Below, one piece after another: positions 10,870 through 24,625 of a stretch of 64,000 nucleotides of DNA. The position numbers and the translations under genes were made by a program. Every line of letters begins with the position of its first letter. The first letter of the stretch is position 1. The stretch covers positions 22,677,815 to 22,741,814 of the forward strand of contig NC_135997.1 of assembly GCF_048128805.1 (NCBI RefSeq), written 5' to 3'. The stretch comes from Centroberyx gerrardi (Eukaryota; Chordata; Actinopteri; Beryciformes; Berycidae). The notes under the pieces are model-generated. The model searched no databases. It saw nothing but the letters and a program-made list of their open reading frames with translations, and was not told the origin of the DNA.

Positions 10870-12727
10870 GCTGGGGATTTAAAAAAAGAAAAGAAAAAAA
10901 AATCAGACCCCCCAATCCAATAGTAAAAAAACAGATAGTTATGTTTCGGAATAACTTGCACATGTACTGTAATGATTACTTTTTGTAAATAAACCCTTTA
11001 AAAACGAATTAATTCTGATGTACTTAATATTAGAAAATAATTAATTCTGATTTTTTTAATAATTACTATACTATAAAACTATACTATAAAATCTGCCATT
11101 TCAACCTAAAATGACAGCTTTAATTTGTGATGAAATACAAAATAATAGGAACTTGGGCATAATCATAATTATCATTCAATAGAGGTCCTATGAGGTTGAT
11201 ATATTTGGATCAAAGTATGTATAACTAAATGGAGTCTGTAAATTGACATTCTGTTGGTGTAAAATTTTGCAAAATTGTCAGTGGTTTAATATCCTTACAT
11301 ATGAATCCTATATAGATGGATTATATTTGTAACGTGAATTACTTTTTCTTCCTGGTTACCAGGTGTTAATAACTGACATAATGATGTTAGTCAGTATTTA
11401 AGCCTGATGTGTTTGAGTTTCCATCATTGGATCTTATAAGTCTTGAAAAATGTCTGCAGCCCCCAGCCTCTTTTTTATTCACAGGTTTTAACAAAAAAAA
11501 AAATCTAACTTTCAGACTAGTCATTTCCATTGGATTATTCCATTGAAATTCAAGAAATGACCAGACAGAGTTAAACCTGAACTGTTTGGGCTCCTCTCTA
11601 CCAACCTTACAAAAGAGAATCCTCCTCATATTCTGCCAGATGGCTGCCACTTTGATCCCACTGGCCTTGAAAAGTGGAGGCAAGGGGCAGATGTAAAGTG
11701 TCTAAACTGGATACATTTCTGCGATTACACATAAATTCCTATGACTTTGTGTGTTTCATCACAAAGTAAAGCTGTTGTTTTAGGTTTAAATGTCACAAGG
11801 GGTAGATGTAAATTGACAATAAGACAAACACACTCATTAGAGATAGATAGACTGTGCAGGCCTGTCAGTGATTTAGCTGACCAACATACCAACATACCGA
11901 CAACATACAGGCAGAAAGACAGATAAAATGAGCCATGGTTTCAAGAAGGTTCCTGAAATGGGCACGGTGTCTTGCAAATACATGCTCCATGCACAAAAAG
12001 TGAGAGAAATATGTTTTCCCACCATGAAAGGGTTACGTGAAGGAGACACGACTAGAAACAGGCAGTAGTCTAACACTGAAATCGCCTGGTGGATGGGTGT
12101 TAACATTTGTCTTCAACTTCAATGACCCAGGTTCAATTCTCAACTTGTGCCAAGAACGTTTTCTACTGGGTGTTTCTTATTTAACCATGACCAACGCCTT
12201 AACCAAATTATTTTAATTGCCTAATATTAACCAAAGTTGTTTTAGTTGCAAAAGGTTAACTGCTTTTCACATGATGAACAGGTGAAAATGACGTGTCCAG
12301 TTTGTGGTATTGTCACATAATCCAATTTGCGGTGAAGGAACGTAACCTTCACATAATTCATGCCCGCAGCACATAGTCTGCTTTTCAGAGTTTACGCTCA
12401 TTTCAGAAAAATGTTATGAGACTGTGTTGGAGCGGCACAAAAGTCAGTGGAGGTCTGTGTTTGAAGCAGAGCCTTTTCCCTCTGAGCCTCTACTGTTGGT
12501 TCCAGCTTTGTGTCACAGTCACAGTCAATACACACCGCTCTCCATCTCCATCATCACAGCTCCGCAGGGAGAGGGGAGGAGACAGAGACAGTGTGTGTGT
12601 GTGTGTGCGTGTGTGTGTGTGTGTATGCTAGAATTCATATTTGTGTCTGTGCGTGTGTGTAGATGTGTGTATGTGTTGTCTTTGTGACAAAAAAAGCAAG
12701 AAAGAAAGTGTCTGTGTGTGCGTTGTT

Positions 12728-12767
<40 letters not shown>

Positions 12768-13480
12768 TCCCGGCCCTCTGCGGTATTCTCCCCCTCTCTA
12801 ACCGTCATCCCTCTGTCTGCTATCTGTCCAAGCTTAAAGCGCCAGTTGTTTTCCAGGGGGCCTCTGGGAGAAAAAGAAACAACTGGGCGATTACACTCCT
12901 TCTTTTATCCTCACAAAGATGTTTTCCTCCTCCCCGTCTTGCTTTTCTTCCAGGAGGTCTTTGCTGTGAGGCTTTCCCTTTCTGCCTGTAGGAGATTTTA
13001 TTTATCCATGTCCTCCGTGTCTCTATTTCTCTCTCTCCCTCCCTCCCCCTCTCTCTCTCTCTCATTCAAGTCGACTGATGATGTTGATTTTGTTTCCCCT
13101 ATCTTCCCTGTAAAGCCTCGCTCTCTTGTTCTCGTCGTCTCCCTCTCGCTCTCTCGATACCTGTCTCTGTTTCACTCTTTTTGCTTTCTTTCAAGTCGAC
13201 TGATAATGTTCCAGTTTGTTTCTCAGAGGTTCTGTCTGCAAAGCTGCCTTGTCTTATTTGGCCCTCTGAAAGCGGCTGGTAGATTGAGGCAGGCTTTGAG
13301 GGGCCTTCGAAGCTGCTTGTTGAAGGAATCCCCAACGCGGCTGGAAAAAAAAAGATATCTCACTGTTTGACTAACTGACTGACAGCCGGACGGACGGACA
13401 GATGGAGAGATATACAGGGAAACTGATACGTGGGCTATTTCATTTTTCTGCAATCAGCAGTTTTGTTTCATCCGGTGGTT

Positions 13481-13523
<43 letters not shown>

Positions 13524-13847
13524 CGCGCTCCTACACATACAGTACATACTGTATGGATGCATGGATGCATTTCTGTGTATATGTGCGTGCGTTTGTTTGT
13601 GTCGTCTCCCGTATGCATGCATCTGTGCATCTGGAGTTGCAGTCCAGTGCCCATCCCTACATAATTTACCAAGCATTTTCAATTGCACATGCATATGTAT
13701 GCGCATGTGTATGTATTTATTCAATTGAGGAAGCGTGCGTGTACATCTGAGCACTAGCATAGAATATGCATGTGTTGATCTCTCTCTCCCTCTCCCTCCT
13801 CCCACTCCGGCTCATCCCTGCTCATCAGTCAAAGTTTAGATTTCTAC

Positions 13848-13894
<47 letters not shown>

Positions 13895-14339
13895 CCACCT
13901 CCTCTCTCCCTCTTTCCTCTTCCTCTCTCCCTCGGAGTTTAGCGTTCTACCCTCCGCCACTCTCTCATTCTCTCCCTGATTTATCTTTGGTCATTACCAT
14001 TCAGCTCAGATTTTCTAACTGACGGCCTGCTGCGTTTTACTCCGGCTCTACTACTCCAGTCGTTCTGATTACGACTAAACAACACGGCCAATCACAGTGC
14101 ATCCGCTTACATGGCTTCAGGCTTTAATGCCATTAGATACAACACCCCCCACCCCCAACACACACACGCACACACAAAAACACACACAGCCAACCCCCTC
14201 CCCTCCCCTACGGCATGTTGAACTGATCAGATACTGTACCTGTATCATCTACTATTGGATTTTGTCCGCTCATATTGTTTAACTGTATAGTATATGCTTT
14301 TTATCACAATGATGCTTTTAACTATTGTATGTTATATTA
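10870..14339. other. Gene-free segment
   Basis: AT-rich unique DNA to about 12.3 kb, then TG microsatellites (12,593-12,624 and 12,732-12,766), CT-rich DNA (13,020-13,200), a GT run (13,483-13,521) and a CT run (13,853-13,888). The 235-aa frame at 12,663-13,370 is built of these repeats and has no domain. Confidence 0.5.
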
Positions 14340-14478
14340 TTCTAGGATGCCTAACAACATCAGGCAAAGGGACTGCCGATGAAAACTAGCCTTTGGCTAA
14401 CTCGGGTACTTTTACATTTGTTTGAATGTTGATTCATGTACATTGATCATTTTAAAAAAAATAAATTGAAATTGAAAT
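14340..14478 (+). mobile_element. LINE 3' end
   Basis: gactgccgatgaaaactagc then ctttggctaactcgggtac and a terminal aataaattgaaattgaaatc match the 3' UTR style shared by many fish LINE copies (non-LTR retrotransposon). Confidence 0.6.
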
Positions 14479-14749
14479 CAGGGCAACACATGAATGTAAA
14501 CATGTTTACTTAGTGACAGCGCTTTATCCCTTTGTCTCTCTCTCTTCTCCCTCGCTCTCTTTCGTCTCTCTCTTTCATCCTCTTTCTCTCTCACACACCA
14601 ACACACACTCTTCCTCCCTTCTGTCACACATTCTCATCTACTCACGCACACTTTGTCTTTCATCTATTTCTCTCTCACACAAGCTCTCTACCTTTCTCTC
14701 TCTCTCTCTCTAGCTGTTATATATTCCACTTTTCTTTTTTACATTAAAG

Positions 14750-15075
14750 TCAGCGGGGAGCGGCTGGAAGGTGGACGGAACAGCAGTCGTTTTGGAAAGG
14801 TGCTGCACAAGGCGTCTTTTTAGGTAGAACCGGTGACTTTTTTTCCCTCCTCTTTTTAGAGGAGCAATCACGGACCGTTTTGTTTTTGTGAGCGGACCAA
14901 TCACGAGGAAGAAGAGGTGGGGTTTCACGGTACAGACCCGCTTTTTCAAATTATCAGCACAAGCAGCGGTTGAGGGAGCGCTGTGTGAACGCACCTGAGG
15001 CAGATCGGCTCCTCGGCTCTGAGCCTTTACTGCCAGCAGTCTCATCAGAAGACAATCAGAACCCACTAGCCTCCT
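14750..15075 (+). promoter_or_regulatory. Possible promoter and non-coding first exon
   Basis: CCAAT-type boxes (gcaatcac near 14862, accaatcac near 14897) precede a CpG-containing stretch that ends at an excellent donor, CCTCCT|GTGAGT at 15076. No coding sequence is visible. This could start a lncRNA or the 5' UTR of a distant gene. Confidence 0.3.
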
Positions 15076-15169
15076 GTGAGTAGGACCAGCTAATGTTGTG
15101 TGACTTGAGGCTTTGTTTTGTGTGGAAAAGGTAGAAGATTTCTTTTGGACTATGTCTTGTGAACCTTAT

Positions 15170-15626
15170 AGGCTCCGTCCACAGTAATGCAGGTCAATTT
15201 TGAAAACAGCTTTTTTGTGTCGTTTGCCCTTCCGTCCACGCAATCGTTTCCAGGCCGTTTCCTAAAAGTTTCCTGTCCACACTGATAAGCAAAAAAGATC
15301 CAAAAACGGTTTAATCTACTGAAATCTAATCTATTGTACAAAGCAATGTTTGCCATCAAACATGGAGACAACAGAGACAACATTCTAATGAGTTTGTCCG
15401 CCATTTTGGATGTTTAGGTACTGCCAGAGTGAGATCACATGACAATCACATGTCAGCATTTTCGAAAATTTAGAAAAAGTTTTCAAATGTATCCACTTGG
15501 GAGAGCGTTTTCGAAAAGCTCCGTTTTCGGTGGTCGAAAACGCCGGCTTAGTGTGGATGGGAAGGCCAAAATGGAGAAATAAAGATCCGTCTTCAAATTT
15601 ATTTCGGATTAGTGTGGACTAGGTCT
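15170..15626. mobile_element. MITE-like element with GTCCACAC-type ends
   Basis: Left end aggctccgtccacagtaatg and reversed right end agacctagtccacactaatc match at about 15 of 21 positions. The interior has ccgttttcggtggtcgaaaa and tagtgtggatgggaaggcc, typical of a widespread fish non-autonomous DNA element. Confidence 0.65.
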
Positions 15627-17744
15627 CAATGCTGGTCAAATGAAGAAAAGAGCTAAATGTTAATGCTAATGTTAGGATGCTGGTGCCACACTCGTTATGG
15701 TGTATAGTATTGCAGCTGTCGCTTCAAGTGTCTTGATTGTCCACTGGTGCATTGGACCGGTGTACCATATGCTAGTCATACTGATTAAAATGAATAGCTT
15801 GAATAATTTAGGAGAGTTAGAGGAAACACAGTCACAATTGATGCGGTTTTTATGTGGTCCTGGAAGTCCTGGATGTGTTCCACTGACAGTAAACGGGAGG
15901 CTGATTGTGTATCGGCCCCTAAGCAGCGATAACGTACCCGTGAATTCACACCACAAAATAAGACGACCCACATAAATGACTCATGATAAGTGACAGGTGT
16001 TTTTGCTTATTGTCCCGGGACCCAACGCAGGCGACAGACTGTTTGGGCAACATTATTGAGGTCGTTTCACACCCAAGGAAAAACATCAAGCGTGTGTCTG
16101 GGGAAATGAGAGGAAATGGATGAAATGTGGGTAGATGAGGGAATAGATGTATGAATGGATGCATGGGTGGATGGAGAGGGAGGAGGAGAGATGACGGGGT
16201 GGACCGTCTCCCGTCCACTGAGGTCCCTTGAAAACAAGACAGTCACAAAGTGTCTGAAGAGCTGACCTGAAGCCTGTGTTGTTGTAGATAGGGAGGTGAT
16301 ATATAGATGCTGTCCTCTCTTTTTGTCTGTCTCTCTTCTCCTTCGCTCTTTCACTTTCTCACATACGCACAGTCTGTTCCTCTCTTTCCTTTCCTGTCTC
16401 TCCTTCTCTTACTCTCTCTTCTTCTTCTATCACACATTTTCATCTAGTCACACACACTTTCACTCTCCTCCCTCTTTCTCTTTCACATATTCTCTCTTCC
16501 TTTCTCTTCCTTCCTCTTCCTTCCATTCTGTTTCTCTGTCTGCCTCTCTCTCTCTGTGTCTCTTTCTCTCTCTCTGTCTCTCTCTCTCTCACTCTTCTTT
16601 TTTTCCCTCCGTCTTCCCACCCAGTGTCAAGTGGAAGGTAGGGGACACCTGGGTGTAAATTGCTCAGCTTCCAACGGCTGGAGAAAAGCAGAAAGCAATT
16701 TCCACACCATTTCTTAGTAGGGTCCGTCGCTACCGGTGCCAAGGCCGGGAGGGACCTGAAAACGAAAAGAGAAACCGCCACTTAACCAGCAGCCAGTCAG
16801 CAAGGAGGAGATTAGGAGAGAAAAGAGCAGCGAGGAAGAAAGAGAGAGACGTTATCACAGCACACACTTGACTAGCGGCTGGAGCCACCCAGATTACTGT
16901 TATTGCCACAGCTTTTAAACGGCTACATCCACACAGTGGCTGACAATAAAAACCGTAAACCCTGCTGTATAAGAGTGGTTCCACATCCTGGAGCAAATAA
17001 CATGATACTGAACAGAAGATGATTGTATTCACCCAGCCTAAACAATGTATTTGAGGCCGCCTCCAAGGCTATTTATGTGTTACGCTCTCTTGGTGTTATC
17101 GCTGAGGTTTCACAGCCAGTAGCTAAGGGTGTGTACCTGGCGTGAGGATTGAAGCTAACACAGTAAACATGTTACATATCACGCACTAGCTGTAAAGTTA
17201 TGTAGTATAACACATATCTTCTGAACTGAATTTAAGTCCATTTAGATATCCATTATGATCAACTCCGCAGAGCGAGTCGCTTTAATATAATCTCGTCCAG
17301 ACTGGTCTTGTGTTCGTTCAGCTCCGGGACAGCTATAGAGAGAGATTTATAGCGGTTTTGAAAATTTCTTCCCACATTATCAAAATATTTTTTTGTGACC
17401 CAAGGTGCAATATATCAGAATTTACACTGTATTCAGGCTTCAAACCTACAAGCCCAAGTAATTTAGTCAGCCTTCTCTACATGCTGTGGAGGTCCATTGG
17501 AGAATTGGCTGTGCACAAATAATGGCTAAAAAACAGCTGTGGTAATAACAACAATAAACACAGTAGCCATAGACATTCTATAGATAGCAAATCTCTCAGA
17601 ATAATTTGGGGTCCAATTTGAACCTTGTGAGCCACCATTTTCCTGATACAGTCTTTGAAAAATGTTTGTTTTTTTGCAACAAAGAAACATTTAGTCTTGT
17701 CTAGTCTTGTTTATTTATATACAGTCAAGTCTCAAAGGGCTTTA

Positions 17745-17897
17745 CATACCATGATATACCATACATATACGTACACATCCTATACTAGGTCATATACATA
17801 CTTCATATACATTGTTTACTACACCATATACATACTACACATCATATACTACGTCATATACTACATTATGTACTATATCATATACCATATTACACAC
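17745..17897. repeat. AT-rich degenerate minisatellite (catatac units)
   Basis: Many imperfect 10-12 bp units around catatactac or catatacata. A piece of a 'tttatttatat ... caaagggctttacat' fish repeat lies just upstream (17,700-17,745). Confidence 0.7.
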
Positions 17898-18664
17898 ATT
17901 TATATCACATTGAAGGCTTTTAGATATGGACAACATGACTGAAAGAAAAAAATATATTCTGTATTTATAGTAGATACAGTAGCTTCTCCAGTGAAGCTGC
18001 TCAGTTGGTTCAACAGTCTAATAACCTTAAGCAGTGACCCAGTTAGTCCATTAGAAACCATGCTACTGTATCTGCCTAAGAACATGCAGGCGGGCAGGCA
18101 GTATTTGGCAGTAATTCAGTACCAGCCGCACCGATCTATTAAGATGTATTACACCCAGTAGAGACCTAGGGAGGTCTGGCGGGGTCAGGGAGAAGCGAAG
18201 GCCTCACCTCAAGCTGCCGCCCGACATCCAAATCAGCATTTCAAAATCACTCAGCGAGATTAAAAAGGCAGGGAACGGAAAGGATGAGTGGGGCGGAGAG
18301 GTAGGCAGCGGTGCTCCTTACAAGAGAAGCAATCTAGGTTCTCCTGCTTGACTGTTGACTGTTGGCGTGATTACATACATCTTGTTCCATTATGCATTTT
18401 CTATTTTCCATAGCGTTATCTCCGAGGGGATTTGAAACATTTCTAATAGCTTTTTAAACGACTTGCTGTCTGGAACACTTACTGTACGGCTGGTAGTCAC
18501 TGAGGCTGCAGAGCATGAGGACGAACGCACTGTCTGTCTCCTTCTCTCTGTCTCTCTTTCTTTCTTTCTTTCTATATCTGTCTCAGTTTCCCTCTCTCTG
18601 TATCACTTTCTCTATCTCCCTCTTCTTGTCTACCTAACAGCCTCTCTATGTTTAGATAATATAA

Positions 18665-18667
<3 letters not shown>

Positions 18668-18702
<35 letters not shown>
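18668..18702. repeat. (TATC)n microsatellite
   Basis: Eight to nine perfect tetranucleotide units. Confidence 0.95.
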
Positions 18703-20605
18703 CATCTTTCTCTCTCTCTCTGCCGACTGATCGATCCTGTACCCAGCTGTCACACTCATCCCACCGAGCTGTTCAATAAAAAAGAACACAACTCTGAGTA
18801 TTAGAGGAAGGGATAAAAGGATGTATTTATAACTGTATGGCTCCAGTGGCACACAGTGAAGCGCCGCTGTCTCTGTGCTGCTTCTGCCTGACACATTATC
18901 ACATTATCTGCTATTTTCACGATGTGGCGAGGTGTTGGGACTCTGAAGTTGGTAATGGGCAAAGAAAACGGGTACTATGGCTTGCAGATGGGTTAAAAAA
19001 TGGCACCTGGGACAAAATTCATGTAGGTAGCTATTGGGATTTTTGGAAGAAAGGTGTAGTAAAGTATACTGTTGATCATTGGTTCTGACAAAATTGGGCA
19101 ACAATTCACACTAGCTTTATTTCAGTGTATTAACCAATATTAACCATGATAATAATGTGTAACTACTTAATACATATTACATTTCTACACTAACATTTGT
19201 AGGTACAAAATGTAAAAATGAAATGTTTGTACTTACACTGTGTTGTTACAGCCTTGTAAGTACATATGCAGTAGGTTTTCATTGCACAGTTTTACTGTTT
19301 ATTTACAATACTTTTCCATAGGTTAATTCACAATTTAATATGCTGGAATAAGGCTGCTGTAAAGTATTGCCCAAAATTGTTATAAAATGTTGCCCAGGTG
19401 TGAGAGTCCCAGAGGAAATGACAGTGAAGATGTGAGATATGCAGCCATTATGTCCAACAGCATCTCATCACAAAACTTAGATTATATCCTGCATTGTTAT
19501 TCACATTGATTTTTTCATTTTTCTGTTTGACTGTCGACATTGCCTCAATGTTGTCTGTCTGCTGTCTGGCTCTTTAAGAGCATCAGGAGGTCATTTCCCT
19601 TACAAAAACACTGGAATGTGAAAGCTGACTCTTTTGACAGTAAATGATGTTTTCATGTTTTGGACGAATAATGTGCTTCTGTCCTGCAGGGGCTCAAGTA
19701 GCGTTCAGTGCATCTTACAATCCTGAGAATGTCACAGAATAGGTGGACGAACAGTAGAAACTCCTTTGTACGAACCTCAAACTTCTAAAATGAATCAGTC
19801 CAACAAGCAGGTACTGTGAGGAAAAAATGCTGCAGCGCAAAAATATAATGCTGGAATTCCCCTGTTAGTACAGAAAAACATTTAAATTGTAAATTGGAGT
19901 AATGGGGCATTAGTATGCAACTATGCATACAAATCACAAATTTTAAATAAGCTTTGGTATACACAGTCACTGGCAAAATTATTCAGATAGTGACCTAAAA
20001 TATTAATTTTTGTTGTTGACTTATCTATTAAGTGATGTGGATTTCAAATGAAAAGATTAATATTGGCCGAAAGAGAAGACTTTTGTTTTGTAATTATTTC
20101 CAATATATTATTTCCTATATATGTATTATTTCAAAATTTCCCAGATGACAATCCATTGTAAATATGTGTCACACATTTTTTTAGATGTTTGAATGCTTTT
20201 TCCTATACTTCCAGGCAGCTATTCGTTTACATTAATTTCATTGAAAATCAACTTGCACAGACTTGAAACCTGCTAGAAATAGGTAATCCATCACAGTGAG
20301 GGTGTTTTTTTTTCTTTCCAAAGTTACTTTATATCGTTGCATGGTAATTTAGTTTAAAGGCCACATTGATTTGAAAAGTCTACTAAATTCAGACATCCAT
20401 AACTCCTAAACCCGGGCACTAAAGTTAGCCAGAGAAGCAGAATTTCAAGATAGGTTTATCACTTGAGTGTTTGAAATTTAAAAAATAAGGAAATCGAGTA
20501 AATATTCAAAAATATAAGTATGGTATGCTTTGGAAAATGTATAGTATACGTGTATTGTAGTAAATGGGCTAAAACATGCAAAAAGAATGTTACGGTCCTT
20601 TAAGG

Positions 20606-20946
20606 CAGTGGTTCTCAACGTGGGGTCCGGGGACCACCAGGGGTCCTTGAGGGGGTTCCAGGGGGTCCCCAGAAAACTGATAAATTGTTAAACTTCACCA
20701 TTATTTCATTTACAAGAAGTTAACGCAATTCGAGAATGTAGAAGAATTATTATTTTGATCATAGTTTCACTGTTATCTCTCTACCTACAATACAGATAGT
20801 CATGGAATTCTGGACAAAATCATATCTAACAATAAAAATATTCTCAGATTTGGGTCTGAGAGACAAAGTCTCATCAAATGGGGGTCCGTGGCACTAATGT
20901 GGACTAAATAAGGGGTCCTTGATATGAAAAAGGTTGAAAATCACTG
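20606..20946. mobile_element. hAT-type non-autonomous element (341 bp)
   Basis: Ends are CAGTGGTTCTCAACGTGGGG and, reversed, CAGTGATTTTCAACCTTTTT. The interior has paired ggggtcc motifs. This is the common 'cagtggttctcaac' hAT/MITE family. Flanking 8-mers (ctttaagg, actcagct) do not match, so the target duplication has decayed or recombined. Confidence 0.8.
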
Positions 20947-21442
20947 ACTCAGCTGGGGAATGAAACCCGGAACCTTCCAGTATCGGGACAGACACTAACT
21001 ATTAGGCTGCTGGTCTGGTCAAAAGCAAAGTGCTCTCACTTCACAGTATATGTTAGTGATGATGGTAGCAGCAGACTTGTGACCCCCCACCCTGAGTCAG
21101 GACCCTCCAGCCTGCCTCCCATCCATCAACCCTCCAGTGCAATTATTCCCCGGAGTGTGGCTGAGGACGGGATACACCCACCCGCCCACTAACACACACA
21201 CACATACACATAAAAACACACAAATATGCACATGCACGCACACGTAATACTCCCCAAAAATGGCTGAGGGTGGTATAATGCAAACATGCACACACACCCA
21301 CACAAATACACAAATGCAGTAATATGCTGGAGAGGAGGTGACATAACACATCCAAGTCCCCCCCCAAAGTGATGGATGAGTCCAGGCATCCCGAGGCGAG
21401 GCGTTCCACAACATTGACAGAGAGAGACGGAGAGATGGGCAG

Positions 21443-21509
<67 letters not shown>

Positions 21510-21882
21510 CTGCAAGAGAGGGAAAAGTGATGTTTCTGCGTGCGTGTGAAAAAAGAGAAAGAAGCTGTGTGTGTGCGTTCATGTGCTTGTGTGCATGCAT
21601 CTGTGTATGTATGTGTGTGCGTGTGTGTGTGGTACTGATGGCTGCTGTCCAGCGAAGTAGAGCGGAGGGCGACAGTGATGGAGAGGTTCGAGGGAGGAGG
21701 GGAAAGGGGGAAGAGGGGAGGTGGAGAGTGGTGGTGGTGGGGGGGAACAACTTTGTTTGTGCAGTGGGAGGTTGATGACTTGGGAGAAAGGGAGAAAGAC
21801 ATCATCAGGGAAGAGAGAGAGACAGAGAGAGGGAGAGGGAGAGGTCGATGACTGGCAAGAGAGGAAGAAAGATTCCGTTATT

Positions 21883-21914
<32 letters not shown>

Positions 21915-22199
21915 TTGTCTTCTTTGTCCTCAAGGAATGCTTCAGAGCAGAAGTGGACTCACAGGCTCACAGCCAGGGAAATTTGGGTCCCCAGCCCCAA
22001 AAAGAGAGCACTACAAAACTAAATTAGATTTCAAAAGGCAGTGAGATCCGATGTATCAACATCATAAATACAAGACATGCTGTGTCACGTTCGGTGACAC
22101 GAGGTCTAACCCTAACCTACCTTCGAAATCAAATAAAGTTTTTAGATTTACAGTTTTTTTGTACCTTTACTAATCCAAGGAAAGTCGACTGAGCATGCT
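20947..22199. other. Gene-free segment with CA/TG/GA tracts
   Basis: CA-rich DNA (21,190-21,310), TG then AG run (21,448-21,506), GA-rich DNA (21,780-21,910). The 217-220 aa minus frames here are made of these repeats. Confidence 0.5.
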
Positions 22200-22470
22200 C
22201 GGTCTTGCTCGGGCCCTGCTTCACATTCATACAGTTTCACATATTCACAACTGGGAGCTGCCCAGTACAATCACAGTCTTCCACTGTTAGCCACTGAGCA
22301 GCTCTACTGGAGAAGCTGGGGGTTCAGAGCCTTGCTGAAGGCCAACTCGACAGTAGATGTTGAGTGAGGTGGGAACATTACTCTTCTGCACCCACTTTTT
22401 CCCAGCCGTCCCTGGGATTCAAACCAGCAATCTTTTGCTCATGAGCCCACTTCTGTAACCTCTTTAGTGC
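22200..22470 (-). mobile_element. SINE-like fish repeat, copy 1
   Basis: Read on the minus strand it starts gtgggctcatgagcaaaag and has B-box-like ggtttgaatccc. The distal part (ttcatacag ... cacagtcttccactg ... gggggttcag) is shared with 24,385-24,625. Confidence 0.6.
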
Positions 22471-22552
22471 CTATTTAGCATAGCATTCCTATCCAGAGCA
22501 ACTTAACATGAGGACAACAGAAGAATAAGCTTCAATTCCTAGATCACCACGA

Positions 22553-23143
22553 TTACAACCAACCAGTAAGTGTAAACCAGTAAAGAGTGTCCTGACAATA
22601 TTCCTGTGACCACAGAATGATCATGTATGACAGAAGTACAAGGAGAAGAATAAAATAAGAGATGAAGAGAGGAAGATTTTTGAGAGCAGTATAGTGAGAG
22701 GGGAGTTGAGTCGGTAGTGTCTCTGCTGTTGGGGAATCAGGACCTAGTGCAGCGACAAGCAGGCTGGCCGAGGGAAGCAGAAGCTCAGCAGCTGGTAGTG
22801 GCAGACTGCAGAGTGCAGGCTGGCGCGGCAGGCTGGAGCGCGGCCTGGAGGGATGGGGGGGGATGCAGATCCTTTCGCCACCAAGGGTTTGGGAATTCCA
22901 TATAAGCAGCCAGTCGAGGGAGCGCAGATAGGGGGTGACATGGGGGAATTTGGGGAGGCGGGTTGCAAAGTTCTGGATGAAATGTTTTGAGGCTGAAGAG
23001 AGTGTTTTGGGTGGCCGGCTAGGAGCGAGTCGCAGTAGTCCAGATGGGAAATGGCTAAAGCTTGAGCAATAGCAGAGTCCTTGGGAGGGAGAATCTGACT
23101 CGATTTTTGTAATATAAAACAGAAAAAGATAATCTTCATTCAT
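22553..23143 (-). mobile_element. LINE reverse-transcriptase C-terminal fragment
   Basis: Minus-strand frames read ISHLDYCDSLLAGHP, then in another frame PKFPHVTPYLRSLDWL, the signature (RLDYCNSLLAG...PKFSHVTPLLRSLHWLPV) of fish L2/CR1-clade reverse transcriptases. Frameshifts split it between two frames, so it is dead. Confidence 0.8.
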
Positions 23144-23779
23144 TAAAGTAATCTTGATGCATTATCTTCCTCATTGGTCAATTTCTTTGTCCATAAAGCT
23201 TCATGTTTTATTGACATTGTTTTGCAGCTACCTATTCCTGTCCTTGCTGCAGGCCACGCAGCCTGTTTCATATCAGCTCAGAGGCAACCCATTTATCATC
23301 ACCTTGACGTCAAATCAGCTTTGTAATACAGCATGATGAATACACAGTCTCCCTCAGCTTCCTCTGTCTCTTTCATAATTCCACATGCGTTTAACAATGT
23401 ATTACATGTTAGGGTTTTATTTATGACTAACAAGCAGTTAACAAATCATGATTTCCTCCATGACTGAAGTTAATGTTGGGCCTCGGTGGAAATTCAGCTG
23501 AGTTACAGCAACTTGACGGCTGTATTTCATAACGGCCCGGCCGCGCAAGGCACAATAACACTGATTTAACTCCCCGTCTAAACCAGCCAACGCACACGTT
23601 GCAGTGCCGCCTCACTTTATCACACCCTGTATCCATCTCCCACAGCAAAACAAGCTGCAGAATAAGCACAATAAGAGTTAAGTGGTGCTAAACTTAAAGA
23701 GATGTTGATTTGTTGCCTGGCTGGCAGTTGGTGCCAAGGGAAGTCATAATGAGTGAAGACAATACGAAGAAAAAGGGGG

Positions 23780-23817
<38 letters not shown>

Positions 23818-24384
23818 AAATAAAGTGAAAAAAGAAAGAGAAAACAGTGAAGAAAAAGTGAAAGAGGAAAAACATGAAAAGAGAGAGTGGGGGGGAGAGA
23901 AACAGAGCAAGCAAATGAGAGAGGAGAGAGAGTATCGCAGAAATGATTGCTGCTATTACAATTATCATTAGCATGTGTTGTTAGCAATAAGTCATCTCAT
24001 CATGGTGGATCCTCTCATCAAGCTAATTGTGGAGGAAGCCGTGTTTCAGCATGCAGGGGGCCTCTCTGTTGAGAAGAGTAGGTTCACTCCACGAATACAC
24101 ATGGAAACAAACAAGCCGGTTACACACTCACAGATTCCAGTTGAAATCATGTATTTTCAGTGAAAACAAATCCAAACTTCTATCTTGTATCTTTGTTAAT
24201 TTGGCATGATTTCAGCCATGGTGACTGATTTGACTCTAAAATGATCAAATCCTTGCAAGTACCTAAGTGGCTCCCAAAAAAATGCCACCGTCTGTGAGTG
24301 TAAAGGTATCTATTTCCATCATTTCTAATGGAAAATATGGATTTACACCCCTGACCTGTTAAATATAGATTTTTTTTTTTACTT
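23144..24384. other. Gene-free segment
   Basis: Unique DNA at 23.2-23.7 kb, a GA run (23,784-23,816) and A/G-rich DNA to 23.93 kb. No coding similarity. Confidence 0.45.
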
Positions 24385-24625
24385 TTTGCTGAGCAAGCTT
24401 GCTACTTTTCACTTTGTGCCTGCATCTCATTCATACAGCTCTATGCATTCACACCTGGAGGCTGAGACCACAGTCTTTCACTGGCCACTGGGTTGGGGGT
24501 TCAGTGCCTTGGGGAGAGGAGGGTGTGTCTCATTTACCTTTCCTCACCCACCATTTCCTAGGCAACTAGCCTGTACAAGGATTCAATCTGGTAACCTTCT
24601 GGTCCAAACCACTTCTCACATAGTA
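24385..24625 (-). mobile_element. SINE-like fish repeat, copy 2
   Basis: Shares with the 22.2-kb copy, in the same orientation, the order cattcatacag, attcacacctgg, ccacagtctttcactgg, gggggttcagtgcctt and a terminal ggattcaatctggtaacc. Confidence 0.6.

Larger units (their letters stand above)
15627..20605. other. Gene-free segment
   Basis: CT-rich DNA (16,310-16,610), AT-rich minisatellite (17.75-17.9 kb), TATC tetranucleotides, and long unique AT-rich DNA from 18.8 to 20.6 kb. No recognisable gene. Confidence 0.5.

Noticed and set aside
12663-13370. 235-aa plus-strand open frame, the longest in the window
   Set aside because: It is built from TG and CT repeats (VCVCV, SLSLS) with no domain and no exon-like borders.
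17655-17942. 95-aa Tyr-rich frame
   Set aside because: It is translated from the AT-rich catatac minisatellite.
21097-21805. Overlapping 217- and 220-aa minus-strand frames
   Set aside because: They are translations of CA, TG and GA tracts in two frames (HTHTHT, SLSLSL), not a gene.
22553-23143. 196-aa minus frame as a possible protein gene
   Set aside because: It mixes two frames of a dead LINE reverse transcriptase; the signature shifts frame midway.
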